Below are positions 45,074 to 54,046 of a stretch of 64,000 nucleotides of DNA, in pieces. Each line of letters starts with the position of its first letter. The stretch's first letter is position 1. The notes beneath the pieces are model-generated. The model made no database searches. It was not told the DNA's origin and worked only from the letters and a program-made list of their open reading frames with translations. The stretch comes from JBMYTN01 sp049604415 (lineage in GTDB: Bacteria > Pseudomonadota > Alphaproteobacteria > Rhodospirillales > Rhodospirillaceae). Position numbers and translations under genes: made by a program. The stretch spans positions 1 to 64,000 of the forward strand of contig JBMYTN010000016.1 of the NCBI GenBank assembly GCA_049604415.1, in the 5' to 3' direction.

Positions 45074-45102
45074 ATTATAGCGGTTTTGACCAAAGAAAGC
45101 AA
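45074..45102 (-). promoter_or_regulatory. Candidate promoter for the aminotransferase
   Basis: On the minus strand a perfect TATAAT (45079-45074) is preceded at 17 bases by TTGCTT (45102-45097), a partial match to the -35. Transcription would begin near 45067, giving a leader of about 100 bases. The divergent thioesterase gene starts about 165 bases away on the other side. Confidence 0.4.
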
Positions 45103-45266
45103 AACCCTATGGCCTGCCTCCCGGGCCCTGACGGGGTGGATTGGGAGGCTGTGGGGCGTGGGGATGTTCACACTATTAGGGAAGTTTGATTGCTTTCCCG
45201 CTGTTCAACAGGCAGGGTGCCGAACTTATCGATCAATTGCGTCATATTGATAGGGGAAGCTCTAAG

Positions 45267-45671
45267 GTGAACAGTCCGTTTTTTACCCGTGGGGAAGCGT
45301 TTCTGGCCTCCTGCCCGGTGTCTTCGGGGTTGGGGATGCGTTTGCTGGATGCGGGCGAGGGCTTTGCCCGGGCGACGATGACCGTGCGCCCGGACATGCT
45401 CAACGCTCTGGGCTCCCTGCATGGCGGTGTGTTTTTCACCTTTGCCGATTCCACTTTTGGCGTGGCCTGCAATTGGCATGGCAAGGCGACCTTTGGCATG
45501 TCCTGCGATGCGACCTATTTGGCTCCGGCTTATCCCAAAGATGCATTGATTGCCGAGGCCCGGGAGGTGCATCGTGCCGGGCGGACCAGCTATTTCGACG
45601 TGACGGTCTCCCGCGATGATGGCACTGTGCTGCTGCTGTTCCATGGTACCAGCCGAACCCCTGGTGCGTGA
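45267..45671 (+). CDS. PaaI-type hotdog thioesterase
   Basis: This hotdog-fold acyl-CoA thioesterase resembles PaaI, which hydrolyses aromatic acyl-CoAs such as hydroxyphenylacetyl-CoA. The conserved run is NALGSLHGGVFFTFADSTFG, carrying the catalytic Asn/Gly and Asp. I choose GTG 45267 (134 residues, usual family length) with upstream AAGG. The open frame reaches back to TTG 45186, which would add 27 weakly conserved residues. Its stop nearly abuts the MBL-fold gene, so the two are probably co-transcribed. No other phenylacetate genes are seen. Confidence 0.8.
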   Translation: MNSPFFTRGEAFLASCPVSSGLGMRLLDAGEGFARATMTVRPDMLNALGSLHGGVFFTFADSTFGVACNWHGKATFGMSCDATYLAPAYPKDALIAEAREVHRAGRTSYFDVTVSRDDGTVLLLFHGTSRTPGA

Positions 45672-45694
45672 CCCGATGTCATAAGGGGAATTGT

Positions 45695-46723
45695 TTGAGC
45701 GCCTCTCTTGAATTTCCCTGGGCAACGGCTCCGGCTCCCGGGACGACCATTGAGGTTGTGCCGGGCATCCATTGGCTCACCACCAGCCTGCCGTTTCGGC
45801 TGTCTTCGATCAATTTGTGGCTGCTCGAGGATGGCGATGGCTGGTGCATGGTCGATTGCGGCTTCCCGATCCCGGAGGTCCGCGATCAGATCGAAGAGGT
45901 CTGGGCCACGGTGTTGGGTGGCCGCCCAATCACCAGGCTGATCATCACCCATCATCATCCGGACCATGTCGGCAACGCGCCGTGGATTTGTGAGCGCTGG
46001 GGCATTGTGCCGACCATGACGCCGCTTGAGTTTGATCTTGGCCGTTGGATGTTGGATGAGACGTGGCGGGAGGATGCCGATCAATCGGAGCGGTTCCACC
46101 GCAGTCATGGTTTGCCGGAAGCGACCTTGGTTGGCCAGAGCTCGACCCGGGCCAAATATGGCTCCTGCTTTGCCCGTCTCGGCCCGGATTTTCACCGGCT
46201 GCAGGATGGCGATAGCCTAAACATTGGTGGGCGCAGTTGGGAGGTGATTGAGGGGCTTGGACATTCCGACGCCCAAGCATTGTTGCATTGTCCGGAGAGC
46301 GGAGTTTTGATCTCCGGCGATCAGGTGCTGCCGAAGATCAGTCCCAATGTTAGCGTGTATTTTAACGCACCCAAAGCCGAGCCCCTGTCAGAATTCTTAG
46401 ACAGCAACAGTCGGATTTCGGCCCGTGTGGCGGAAACGGTGTTGGTGTTGCCCTCGCACAAACAGCCGTTTTATGGCCTGCATCGGCGCATTGCCGAGCT
46501 GGAGAAGCATCATCGCGAGCGGTTGGATGGCATTGAGGCGGCGTTGAAGGATCGGCCCCAAACGGCGTTTGAGCTGTTGGAGGTGGTGTTTGGGGCCATT
46601 GAACTGGATGGCCATCAGATGAATTTCGCCATGGGCGAGGCGGTGGCGCATTTGCATCATTTGGAGATGCAGGGCCGGGTCAAAAAGTCCCTCGACGCGG
46701 GGGTCTGGCGCTTCGTTTCTTAG
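45695..46723 (+). CDS. MBL-fold metallo-hydrolase
   Basis: This 342-residue metallo-beta-lactamase-fold protein has the metal motif HxHxDH (H86, H88, D90, H91 in THHHPDHVGN), later ligands in LGHSDAQALLHC and SGDQVLPK, and a C-terminal winged-helix-like extension (about 270-342) common in LACTB2- and CPSF-like hydrolases. The start is TTG 45695 with AAGGGG six bases upstream; an overlapping GTG at 45668 is an alternative. It follows the thioesterase gene closely. The substrate could be a thioester or phosphodiester, but the sequence does not decide. Confidence 0.85.
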   Translation: MSASLEFPWATAPAPGTTIEVVPGIHWLTTSLPFRLSSINLWLLEDGDGWCMVDCGFPIPEVRDQIEEVWATVLGGRPITRLIITHHHPDHVGNAPWICERWGIVPTMTPLEFDLGRWMLDETWREDADQSERFHRSHGLPEATLVGQSSTRAKYGSCFARLGPDFHRLQDGDSLNIGGRSWEVIEGLGHSDAQALLHCPESGVLISGDQVLPKISPNVSVYFNAPKAEPLSEFLDSNSRISARVAETVLVLPSHKQPFYGLHRRIAELEKHHRERLDGIEAALKDRPQTAFELLEVVFGAIELDGHQMNFAMGEAVAHLHHLEMQGRVKKSLDAGVWRFVS

Positions 46724-46751
46724 ATTTAGGGCCCTATTGAACCGGGTGTTT

Positions 46752-46786
46752 GGGGGAGCGGCTGCTCCCCCATTCTGTTTTGTTTT
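46752..46786 (+). terminator. Rho-independent terminator after the MBL gene
   Basis: The stem GGGGGAGC (46752-46759) with GCTCCCCC (46764-46771) and a GGCT loop is followed by ATTCTGTTTTGTTTT. It lies between two converging genes (MBL hydrolase on plus, radical SAM on minus) and ends the plus-strand transcript; on the minus strand it lies just past the radical SAM stop. Confidence 0.85.
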
Positions 46787-46790
46787 CCCC

Positions 46791-48209
46791 TTACCGCACC
46801 CATTTGCGCCAAGTGACCGCCGGGATGGCTTGGATATATTGGTCCAGGCGGTTGAACAGATATTCGCGGGGGTTGTTCAGCACCTTTTTCAGATGACGTC
46901 CGGAAATATAGAAGTCCCGATAGGCGGCTTTGGCGAAGGCTTCGATTTCCTCGGTGCTGGCACCGCCGACGCTTTCATAAGACGGCTTGCCATCTTTGGA
47001 CAGGGTGCCTTTGGCCTGGACTTCATCCCAGAATGGGGTGCCTTCAAAGGGGATCATGATCTGGAACTGGGCGGTGTGCGGGTTGATCGCTTTGGCCAGC
47101 TCCAGGGTCCGGTTCATGCTTTCCTTGCTGTCGCCGAAATGGCCCATGGCAAAGTCGCCATGGATTTGCAGGCCGGCCTTGTGGACCATGCGGCCGAATT
47201 CCAGGGCATCGGCGACGGTGGCCCCTTTGTCCATATGTTTCAGCACGTCATCATCGCCGCTTTCAAAGCCGACATGCAGGTTCAGACAACCGGATTTGGC
47301 CATCAGGTCCAGGGTTTCTTGGGTCAGCTTCGAATTGGGCTTGGCGTAGCAGGACCAGCGGATCTTATAGCCGCGCTCCAGGATGGCTTCGGAGATCTGC
47401 CGGGCGCGTTTATTGGTCAGCATATCGTCTTGGATCATGATCGACTGGACGTCGGGCATGAAGCGGGTGACGTATTCGAATTCTTCCATGAAGTGGTCGA
47501 TGGAGCGCAGATTATAGACGCTGCCATCCACGAAGGTGTGGACCCACAGACAGAACGAACATTTGCCCCAGGCGCAGCCACGCCCGGACATGATGTCGAG
47601 GAACGGGTAGAGCTCGGAGGGAGTCTTGTAGAGCTTGTAGTCCAGCTGGCGGTGGAAATATTCGCTGGTCAGCGGGAACTGGTCCAGGATGTCCGTCCGG
47701 TAGAGATTGCGCGGCGGATTGGCCTGGATCGCGCCGGTTTCCTGGTCCTTGACGTGGAAATTGCGCTGCTCAAGCGGATCAAGCCCGCTGGCGAGTTCCT
47801 CCAGCGGCAGGTCAAACTCTTTGCGGATTGCCAGGCGGACCCGTTTGGCCTTGCGCAGCACCTTGTCGGGATCAACCGAGGTATAGGGGCCAACAAAGAC
47901 CACCGTGCGCCCAGTTGCCGCAACCGCATCGCCAAAGGCGACGTCATTGTCTTCGGACAGGCGTCCGGTATAGACCGCGACGATATCCGCATCGAAGTCT
48001 TTGATCGCGTCCATGGCCTGGTCGCCATTTAGGCCTTGGACCTGGGCATCGAGCAGACGGGTTTGGTGGCCCTTGCCCTCCAGCCAAGCACCGGCCTGGC
48101 CAAGCCAGATCGGGAACCAGGAGGAGGCCGAGAGGGAAACGAAGTCGCAGCGTGCGTTGCGCATATACTGCTTCACATAGGGCGGGCTGATCAGGACGAC
48201 CTTGGCCAT
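46791..48209 (-). CDS. Radical SAM protein with N-terminal B12-binding-like domain
   Basis: This 472-residue protein has an N-terminal flavodoxin-like domain of the type that binds cobalamin (VVLISPPY at 4-11, WLEGKGHQTRLLDAQ) and a radical SAM TIM barrel. The cluster motif is C212-x4-C217-x2-C220 (GCAWGKCSFC), one residue longer than the usual CX3CX2C. The N-terminal domain has no DxHxxG, so it may not bind cobalamin in the base-off form. The frame extends to 48278, but MAKVVLISPP is the natural start. It lies 13 bases after the desaturase gene, so both are co-transcribed. The product is unknown. Confidence 0.85.
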   Translation of the reverse strand: MAKVVLISPPYVKQYMRNARCDFVSLSASSWFPIWLGQAGAWLEGKGHQTRLLDAQVQGLNGDQAMDAIKDFDADIVAVYTGRLSEDNDVAFGDAVAATGRTVVFVGPYTSVDPDKVLRKAKRVRLAIRKEFDLPLEELASGLDPLEQRNFHVKDQETGAIQANPPRNLYRTDILDQFPLTSEYFHRQLDYKLYKTPSELYPFLDIMSGRGCAWGKCSFCLWVHTFVDGSVYNLRSIDHFMEEFEYVTRFMPDVQSIMIQDDMLTNKRARQISEAILERGYKIRWSCYAKPNSKLTQETLDLMAKSGCLNLHVGFESGDDDVLKHMDKGATVADALEFGRMVHKAGLQIHGDFAMGHFGDSKESMNRTLELAKAINPHTAQFQIMIPFEGTPFWDEVQAKGTLSKDGKPSYESVGGASTEEIEAFAKAAYRDFYISGRHLKKVLNNPREYLFNRLDQYIQAIPAVTWRKWVR

Positions 48210-48222
48210 GGGGAACCCTCTT

Positions 48223-49116
48223 TCACTGCGCAGTTTGATGGGGGGCGGATGCGGCAGCTGCCGCAGATGGAGCCGCAATCGGGGTGGCGGTGCTCATGCC
48301 GGTTTGGAACTCGACCCGGGCGGCCTTTAACTCGGCGAGCAGGTCGGGGTCTTTGAGGACGGCGCGATAGCGGTGCCAGGGGATGAAGGGCCACAAGTGG
48401 TGGATGCCATGCATGGATTGATCGATGGTGACCAGCCGACCGACCCAACCGGCATCGCGGACCCGCAGCACGGTGTAGCCGCCTTCCGGCACATTATGCG
48501 GCAGAAAGCAGATGTAATAGGCGTGTAGGAACAAAACGATGGCCCGGGGAATGATCCAGGCGCACAGGACGGCCCACAGCACGTCCCACCCTGCCAAGGC
48601 TCCGGCAAGGACAATGGCCAAGGCAAAGAAATTGGAGGCCCGATCCGCCCAAATCCGGGTCGGGGTCATGGGCTGGAAGCTCTCCGGGATGTCCATGCGC
48701 ACGCCTTGGACCGTCAGGCGGGCCAGGCGAAAGGCGAACCCCAGAAAGCTGGTCTGGATCCGGGGATAGACCGGGTCCTTGCCGTCTTGGCCTTCCCATT
48801 TATGGTGGATCAGATGTTCCCGGCGTCGGGCGAAATAGCCTGGATAGACCGAGGCAGCCGAGGCAACAATCCCAGCCGCCGTGTTGATCCAACCGATTTT
48901 GGAAAAGCTGCCATGGGAGCTTTCATGCCAAGCGGTGAAGGACAAGTTCATCAACGCGGTGCCAATGATCAGGGTGGCCCACCAGGGCAGATGGCCTGCG
49001 ACCTGGGCCCAGCCAATCAACGGGAAGCCCACCACCATGGCCGCAATGACCAGGGCTGTGGGACCGTCCATCAGCACTTTGCGCTGTTGCGTGATCTCAA
49101 CAAGTTTCGGATGCAT
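48223..49116 (-). CDS. Membrane fatty acid desaturase / hydroxylase family protein
   Basis: This integral-membrane di-iron enzyme carries the three histidine boxes: H64ESSH68 (WHESSHGSF), H101LIHH105 and H236GIHH240. About four to six membrane segments surround them (residues 18-60, 78-95, 160-200). The 297-residue length fits desaturases, beta-carotene hydroxylases and alkane-type hydroxylases; the boxes alone do not distinguish substrate. It is the first gene of a pair with the radical SAM gene, separated by 13 bases. The C-terminal 30 residues are low-complexity Ala/Pro and probably unimportant. Confidence 0.82.
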   Translation of the reverse strand: MHPKLVEITQQRKVLMDGPTALVIAAMVVGFPLIGWAQVAGHLPWWATLIIGTALMNLSFTAWHESSHGSFSKIGWINTAAGIVASAASVYPGYFARRREHLIHHKWEGQDGKDPVYPRIQTSFLGFAFRLARLTVQGVRMDIPESFQPMTPTRIWADRASNFFALAIVLAGALAGWDVLWAVLCAWIIPRAIVLFLHAYYICFLPHNVPEGGYTVLRVRDAGWVGRLVTIDQSMHGIHHLWPFIPWHRYRAVLKDPDLLAELKAARVEFQTGMSTATPIAAPSAAAAASAPHQTAQ

Positions 49117-49717
49117 GGACTCTCTCTATCGGGCTTTCTGCCCGCATAAGGGTTGGGGGTCCTGAACAACGGTATGGCCCTGGATCTTCTGATCCCGGCT
49201 TTTGGCTGCGGTTTCTCGCACCCCTACCGTCTCATCAAAATATTACCACAGCGTAAACGCCATGCACGGGGATTCGTGTTTGCCTGGTCCATGGCCACAA
49301 AGTCTAAAGGGGTACAGGCAGGTCTTGAAACCTTAGACTCTTGCCGACATCATGCGGGTCTTCGGGCCGTGCACTCATAAACGGAATGAATTTTGGGAGG
49401 AATGAAAACATTGGAAGAACGGGAGGGAAAACGCAGGAAATGTGGCGCATTTTCAAGGTTTTCCGACGCATCCGTCCGGTGTTTTCACTCTCTCCGGATG
49501 ACTGCAAATTGGCGTCATCCCATGGCGGTAGGGGACCTTGATCGGGTCGCCAGCCCGCTCTTCGGCCCTTGCCTGATGGGATCTAGAGCATTTTCAGCCG
49601 AAGTGGATCGGGTTCGACGGTTCGAAAATGCGACAAACAATAATACTAAGACCAACTTAGCAGCCAAAAACGTCCCATTTATGAGGTCACGACCTAAGTC
49701 GTTGGGGGACTGTTGAT
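49117..49717. other. Divergent region before the GT-C-like genes
   Basis: These 600 bases separate the desaturase operon (minus) from the GT-C-like pair (plus). They contain an AT-rich central part with GAAAACA (about 49403) and TGTTTTC (about 49480) as distant inverted repeats, and the palindromic repeat at 49582-49631. Short frames here have poor starts and cross the repeat, so I do not call a gene. Promoters for both operons should be here. Confidence 0.4.
49582..49631 (+). repeat. Dispersed palindromic repeat, copy 2
   Basis: The sequence runs TCTAGAGCATTTTCAGCCGA... to GAAAATGC, with GCATTTTC (49588-49595) pairing perfectly with GAAAATGC (49624-49631). It resembles the copy at 13692-13734 and the widespread alphaproteobacterial intergenic repeat that opens with TCTAGAGCATTTTC. 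It ends about 86 bases before the GT-C-like gene start. A regulatory role is not shown. Confidence 0.7.
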
Positions 49718-51421
49718 GTGCTAGAGGTCTTGTCTTGGCTCCAAATTTGGGGGCCACCGGTTGCGGTCATTCTTGCGACATTGGTGGTTGCCGGGAAGAT
49801 TTATCGGGAGCTGAGCGCCGACCGCCCAACCCCTTTGATGGCCTATAAACATAGTTGGTGGATCCAACATGATGAAAAACACCTGATCCACGAAGGCCGT
49901 ATCCTGGCAACGCGACCTGCCCATGAAATCAATGACTATTATTGGCCTGTGGTTTCGGCTTTTGGATTGGCGGCTCCCAGTTTGGCTGCACTCGGTTTTC
50001 GGCTTTGGGGTGTCTCCGTTAAAGGATTGAGAAGGCCGTTTTTTTTTCTAAATACTCTCGTGGTTTTGCTGGTGCTGCTGACCCTGACCCAAGCGGCTCC
50101 TTGGTGGATCAGTCTGCCTTTGGCGTTCCAATTTTTGGCCAGCTTGGAAACCTTAACCAATTGGCGTTATGCGCTGCCGGAAAGCTTTCTGTTTTTATAT
50201 CTTGCTGCCGGAACATTGGCTTTGGTGCTCTTCCCGGATTTGGTCTGGAGCGGGTTGCCAGTTTTGGCCTTTGTCGCGGGCTTATTGGGGGCCGTGAAGA
50301 TCAGCTTTCCGGTCATTGCTGGGACATTCTTGGCGGGAATTCTGCTGTCCCAGGCGCTGTTGACCGGAACTCTGCCCTTGATGTTGGCACTCATGTGCGC
50401 GGCGGCCTGGATGGCGGGATGGGGGATGATCGAGGCAATTCAGGCCTTAATCTATCGGCGTCTGGGAATTGACAACCGACATCGCTGGCGCAATCTCCTG
50501 GCGACAATTCGCCAGCATCGGGATGACACCAGCCAGTCGCGTTCGCCCATGAGCGCCCATCAGCCGGGTCGATGGCGTGTGTTCACCCATTTCTATTACA
50601 ATTTTCAAGCGGCTTACCGCTTTGTGCCCAATTTGATCCTGAGCGGATTGTTGATTTTGGTGTTTTTGTTCCTTGGCTTCGGAGCTGGAACAGCCCCGGA
50701 ACGCCCGGTGGCTTCTGCAGACCTTTGGGCATTGTCGGGGATTGTGCTGCACAACCCGGCTCTTTGGGCCTTGGTGTTCTTTTTCCTGATCCATCAAGGC
50801 CTGCATTGGCCGCTGCATTGGTATCCGAAGCGCGGCATTATTTTATATTACCCCTTGGTCGTTCTAACAGCTGTGATTGGAGGGCAGATGGCTGCCTTCC
50901 TGGCCATTGCCTTCGGCTTTTGGGGCCTTTTCGTTCAAGGCTTGGTCTCCATCAGTGTTCCTTTGTTGGCCTTCTTATTTTGGCATCGTCGATCTTTGGC
51001 CGTGTTTCGCTCCGGTCACAGTGAGGCAGTTCAGGATAATCTGGATCGGTTGCGTGGATGGCTTCCCGATGATGCGGTGGTCTATGCCGATTGTTTTGCC
51101 GCGCGATTTCTGTGGCCGGACAATGTGCGCATCATCTCCTCTGATGTGGTGACTTGGCGGCGCCAAGATGTGGTGGATTGGGCGGAGATGCATGGTGGTG
51201 CCCATGTCCTTTTATCAGGCCTAAAAGACGTGAAAGTTGAAGCCCACACCTGGCGTGTTGCCATGGAGATGCCTTTTGACAACATGGCAGCAACAGAACC
51301 GATGACGGTCTTGCTCTTGGAGCGCCGTGATCCGTTTTTTGAACCAGGTCCGGCCCAACCATTTTCGGGGATTTACAAAGATTTGGACGCCTATCGCGCC
51401 AGCAAGGACGCGGTGTCGTGA
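49718..51421 (+). CDS. Putative GT-C glycosyltransferase, first paralog
   Basis: This 567-residue protein has about ten to eleven hydrophobic segments followed by a soluble tail (about 455-567). An early loop carries WWIQHDEKHLIHEGRI (48-62; D52, E53) and NDYYWP (72-77), resembling the DE...PP/YWP loop of GT-C enzymes such as ArnT/PMT, which use polyprenyl-phosphate sugars. The soluble tail has YADCFAARFLWP and SSDVVTW. I know no exact family, so the function is inferred from topology, motif and neighbours (GT2 enzymes and a methyltransferase). It is translationally coupled to the second paralog by a 4-base overlap. Confidence 0.55.
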   Translation: MLEVLSWLQIWGPPVAVILATLVVAGKIYRELSADRPTPLMAYKHSWWIQHDEKHLIHEGRILATRPAHEINDYYWPVVSAFGLAAPSLAALGFRLWGVSVKGLRRPFFFLNTLVVLLVLLTLTQAAPWWISLPLAFQFLASLETLTNWRYALPESFLFLYLAAGTLALVLFPDLVWSGLPVLAFVAGLLGAVKISFPVIAGTFLAGILLSQALLTGTLPLMLALMCAAAWMAGWGMIEAIQALIYRRLGIDNRHRWRNLLATIRQHRDDTSQSRSPMSAHQPGRWRVFTHFYYNFQAAYRFVPNLILSGLLILVFLFLGFGAGTAPERPVASADLWALSGIVLHNPALWALVFFFLIHQGLHWPLHWYPKRGIILYYPLVVLTAVIGGQMAAFLAIAFGFWGLFVQGLVSISVPLLAFLFWHRRSLAVFRSGHSEAVQDNLDRLRGWLPDDAVVYADCFAARFLWPDNVRIISSDVVTWRRQDVVDWAEMHGGAHVLLSGLKDVKVEAHTWRVAMEMPFDNMAATEPMTVLLLERRDPFFEPGPAQPFSGIYKDLDAYRASKDAVS

Positions 51422-53184
51422 TCTCATTTGCGACCCTGTCTACCCTGTTGGAGTGGTTGATGCCGCTGCTTGCGAGTGCTGCTGTTTTGGGGCTTGGTCT
51501 CAGGATTTGGCGGACCATTGATGAAGACCGCCCCACACCGATGGAAGTCTATCGCAATGGCTGGTGGATTCAGCATGACGAGAAACATATGGTCCATGAA
51601 GGCCGGGTCTTGGCTTTTCGACCAAAAGAAGAGATCAATGACTATTACTGGCCGGTCATTCTAGCCTTTGGCGTTGTACCATCTTATGTGGCTGCCTGGG
51701 GCTTCCGATTTGGTGGCACGACTCTGAAGGCCCTGCGCCGACCTTATTTTTTCCTCAATACTCTATCGATTTTGTTCTATGGCTTGGCGATTTCTCTTGC
51801 GGCACCCTGGTGGATTGCTTTGCCTTTTCTGATAATATTCTTGATCAATTTGGAAACGTTAACGGTGTGGCGCTACGCATTACCGGAAAGTTTTCTCTAT
51901 CTCTATTGTGCCGTCACAACATTCTTACTGGTTGCCGACCCTCAGCTCACTTGGACTCTCTTACCGATCATAACCGGGGCGGCAGGATTGTTGGCAGCGG
52001 TAAAGATCAGTTTCCCCGTCATTGCGGGACTGTATCCGGCTGGAATTTTTCTGTCCCAATCCTTGCACATGACTGCCATTGAGTGGGGGTGGGGATTGCT
52101 CTGTGCCGGAAGTCTGTTGTGCGTGTGGGCCCTTACGGAGGGTGGCCAGTTTTTGGTCTATCGGGCTCTGGGGGTGCCTTGGAAGTATCGATGGATCAAC
52201 CTGTCGCGCTCCTTAGCCCAGCACACCAATGATATCTCGGCCTCACGCACCGAAATTCGCCCCCATGAGCCTGCCCGGTGGAACGTTTTTGTCGATTTTC
52301 CCTATTTCAGTCTGAAACTGACCTATCCGTTTTTGCCCCATATTCAGATCATCGGTTTTTTCTTTTTACTGGTGGTGTTTTTAGGCTTTGGTGCCGGACA
52401 AGCAGGCACTTCTGGTCAAGCGGTATCCCTGGCTGCAATGGCTCAGAGCGGTGGTTTTGTCCTCGCCAACCCAGCTCTTTGGGCGATCTTGTTTTACATG
52501 CTGATCCATCAGGCTTTGCATTGGCCCGTGCTCTGGTATTCAAAGCGCGGCATGCACCTGTACTACCCCTTGGTGGTGATGAGCACGCTGTTGGTCGGAC
52601 AAGTGATGGCCGTGGTGCAGACCCTGTTCGATGGGGTCATCTTTGGTCTTGCAGCAGTCGTGTTGGTTGGTCTGCCCTTGTCCGGATTTTACTTTTGGCA
52701 GCGCTTGGCTGTGCGCATGGCTCGCTCTCACCGCAGCACTGCAGTCCAAGACAATCTTACGCAATTGGAGCTTTGGGTCCCGGACAACGCCATCATCTAT
52801 GCGGATTGCTTTTCAGCCCGATTCCTATGGCCAAAACATGTCCGCATTCTCTCTTCCGATGTGGTTACATGGACCCAGCAAGACGTTCTGGATTGGGCCG
52901 AGCTCCATGATGGCAGTTATGTTTTGCTTTCATCCCTAGCGGAGGTTCAGGTTGATCAGCGGGTTTGGCGGATCGCGTTGGACCTGTCCTATGACGGGAT
53001 GGCGGCCTCTGAGTATTTGACGGTCGTCTTGCTGGAGCGTCGGCGACCCTTGTTCACTGACGCCCCCGCCTGCCCCTTTAAGGGTGAGTATGTCATGCTC
53101 GATGCCTATCGGGCTGCCAGGAGCGCCGGTGCGGATATCGAGAGCGCCAAAGCGGCGGCAGCTGCGGCGGAGGCGGCCAGATAG
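51418..53184 (+). CDS. Putative GT-C glycosyltransferase, second paralog
   Basis: This is a 588-residue paralog of the preceding gene, with matching landmarks: WIQHDEKHMVHEGRV at 50-64 (D54, E55), NDYYWPV at 74-80, repeated hydrophobic segments, and the C-terminal tail with YADCFSARFLWP and SSDVVTW. Similarity runs along the whole length, so the pair arose by tandem duplication. It starts at a GTG overlapping the previous TGA. A short Ala-rich tail (AAAAAEAAR) ends the protein. Two coupled copies suggest two different acceptors or donors in one pathway, or a heterodimer. Confidence 0.55.
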   Translation: MISFATLSTLLEWLMPLLASAAVLGLGLRIWRTIDEDRPTPMEVYRNGWWIQHDEKHMVHEGRVLAFRPKEEINDYYWPVILAFGVVPSYVAAWGFRFGGTTLKALRRPYFFLNTLSILFYGLAISLAAPWWIALPFLIIFLINLETLTVWRYALPESFLYLYCAVTTFLLVADPQLTWTLLPIITGAAGLLAAVKISFPVIAGLYPAGIFLSQSLHMTAIEWGWGLLCAGSLLCVWALTEGGQFLVYRALGVPWKYRWINLSRSLAQHTNDISASRTEIRPHEPARWNVFVDFPYFSLKLTYPFLPHIQIIGFFFLLVVFLGFGAGQAGTSGQAVSLAAMAQSGGFVLANPALWAILFYMLIHQALHWPVLWYSKRGMHLYYPLVVMSTLLVGQVMAVVQTLFDGVIFGLAAVVLVGLPLSGFYFWQRLAVRMARSHRSTAVQDNLTQLELWVPDNAIIYADCFSARFLWPKHVRILSSDVVTWTQQDVLDWAELHDGSYVLLSSLAEVQVDQRVWRIALDLSYDGMAASEYLTVVLLERRRPLFTDAPACPFKGEYVMLDAYRAARSAGADIESAKAAAAAAEAAR

Positions 53185-53197
53185 AGCAACGAACCGG

Positions 53198-54046
53198 TTA
53201 CGCCGTCCGCTTCGGCAGCTTCTGAAAGCGGAATTTGACCAAATACCACAGGGCTTTAACTCCGTCCTTCCAGGTGATCTTTTTCCCTTCGGCATAGGTC
53301 CGACCGAAATACATGATCCCAACTTCATAAATCCGCCAATGCCGCGCCCGGGCCACTTGGGCGGAAAACTCGATCTCGAAGCCGAAATCATTGCTGGTTA
53401 GGGCCAGGGTTTCCCAGACCGGGCGGGTGAACATTTTGTAGCAAACCTCCACATCCGTGACCTGTTGGTCATAGAACAGGTTGAACAGGAAGGTGATCAG
53501 CTTGTTGGCCAGGTAATGGTAGAAATAGAGCGTCCGGTGCGGGCGGCCATAAAACCGCGAGCCAAACACCACATCGGCAACCCGTCGCTCGGCGATCAGG
53601 TTCCACATATCTTTCCAGTCGACCGGATCATATTCCAGATCCGCATCCTGGATCACCATGGCATCCCCGGTGGCGGTCTCCAGGCCGGTGCGGACCGCGC
53701 CGCCTTTGCCCTTGTTGGCCTCGTGGAACACGATTTGGAAGGTGACGGGGGCGCGCCCGGTGTCATCCTCCGCATGGGGTGTCATTTGGAAGGTGCCGTC
53801 ACTCTCGCTGACGGTGGCCAAGGCGATCGGGGCGTCCAGGGGTTCTAAGGTTTCGCGCAACCATTCCCGGGTGCCGTCTTTGGAGCCGTCATCGACAATG
53901 ACCAGTTCCTTGGGCACGCTGGGCAGGACTTCCGTCACCCGGGCAATCAGAAAAGCGATGCTGTCGATCTCGTTATAAGCCGGGATGATGACCGAGAGCA
54001 CTTTCGGGTGGAAGGATTTCTCCGGCGGTCTGGTGGAGACGATCAT
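53198..54046 (-). CDS. Dpm1-like GT2 glycosyltransferase
   Basis: This 282-residue family 2 glycosyltransferase resembles dolichyl/polyprenyl-phosphate mannose (or glucose) synthases. Motifs are SVIIPAYNE (18-26), VDDGSKDGT (51-59), NKGKGGAVRTG, and QDADLEYDP with the DXD-type metal site near residue 135. No membrane helices are visible, so it is of the soluble, membrane-associated type. It would make a polyprenyl-phosphate sugar, exactly the donor that GT-C enzymes use. Its start overlaps the methyltransferase stop by 4 bases, and it converges on the second GT-C-like gene (13-base gap). Confidence 0.9.
   Translation of the reverse strand: MIVSTRPPEKSFHPKVLSVIIPAYNEIDSIAFLIARVTEVLPSVPKELVIVDDGSKDGTREWLRETLEPLDAPIALATVSESDGTFQMTPHAEDDTGRAPVTFQIVFHEANKGKGGAVRTGLETATGDAMVIQDADLEYDPVDWKDMWNLIAERRVADVVFGSRFYGRPHRTLYFYHYLANKLITFLFNLFYDQQVTDVEVCYKMFTRPVWETLALTSNDFGFEIEFSAQVARARHWRIYEVGIMYFGRTYAEGKKITWKDGVKALWYLVKFRFQKLPKRTA

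Noticed and set aside
49393..49716. 107-codon frame before the GT-C pair
   Set aside because: It crosses the palindromic repeat and begins at a poor start; looks non-coding.
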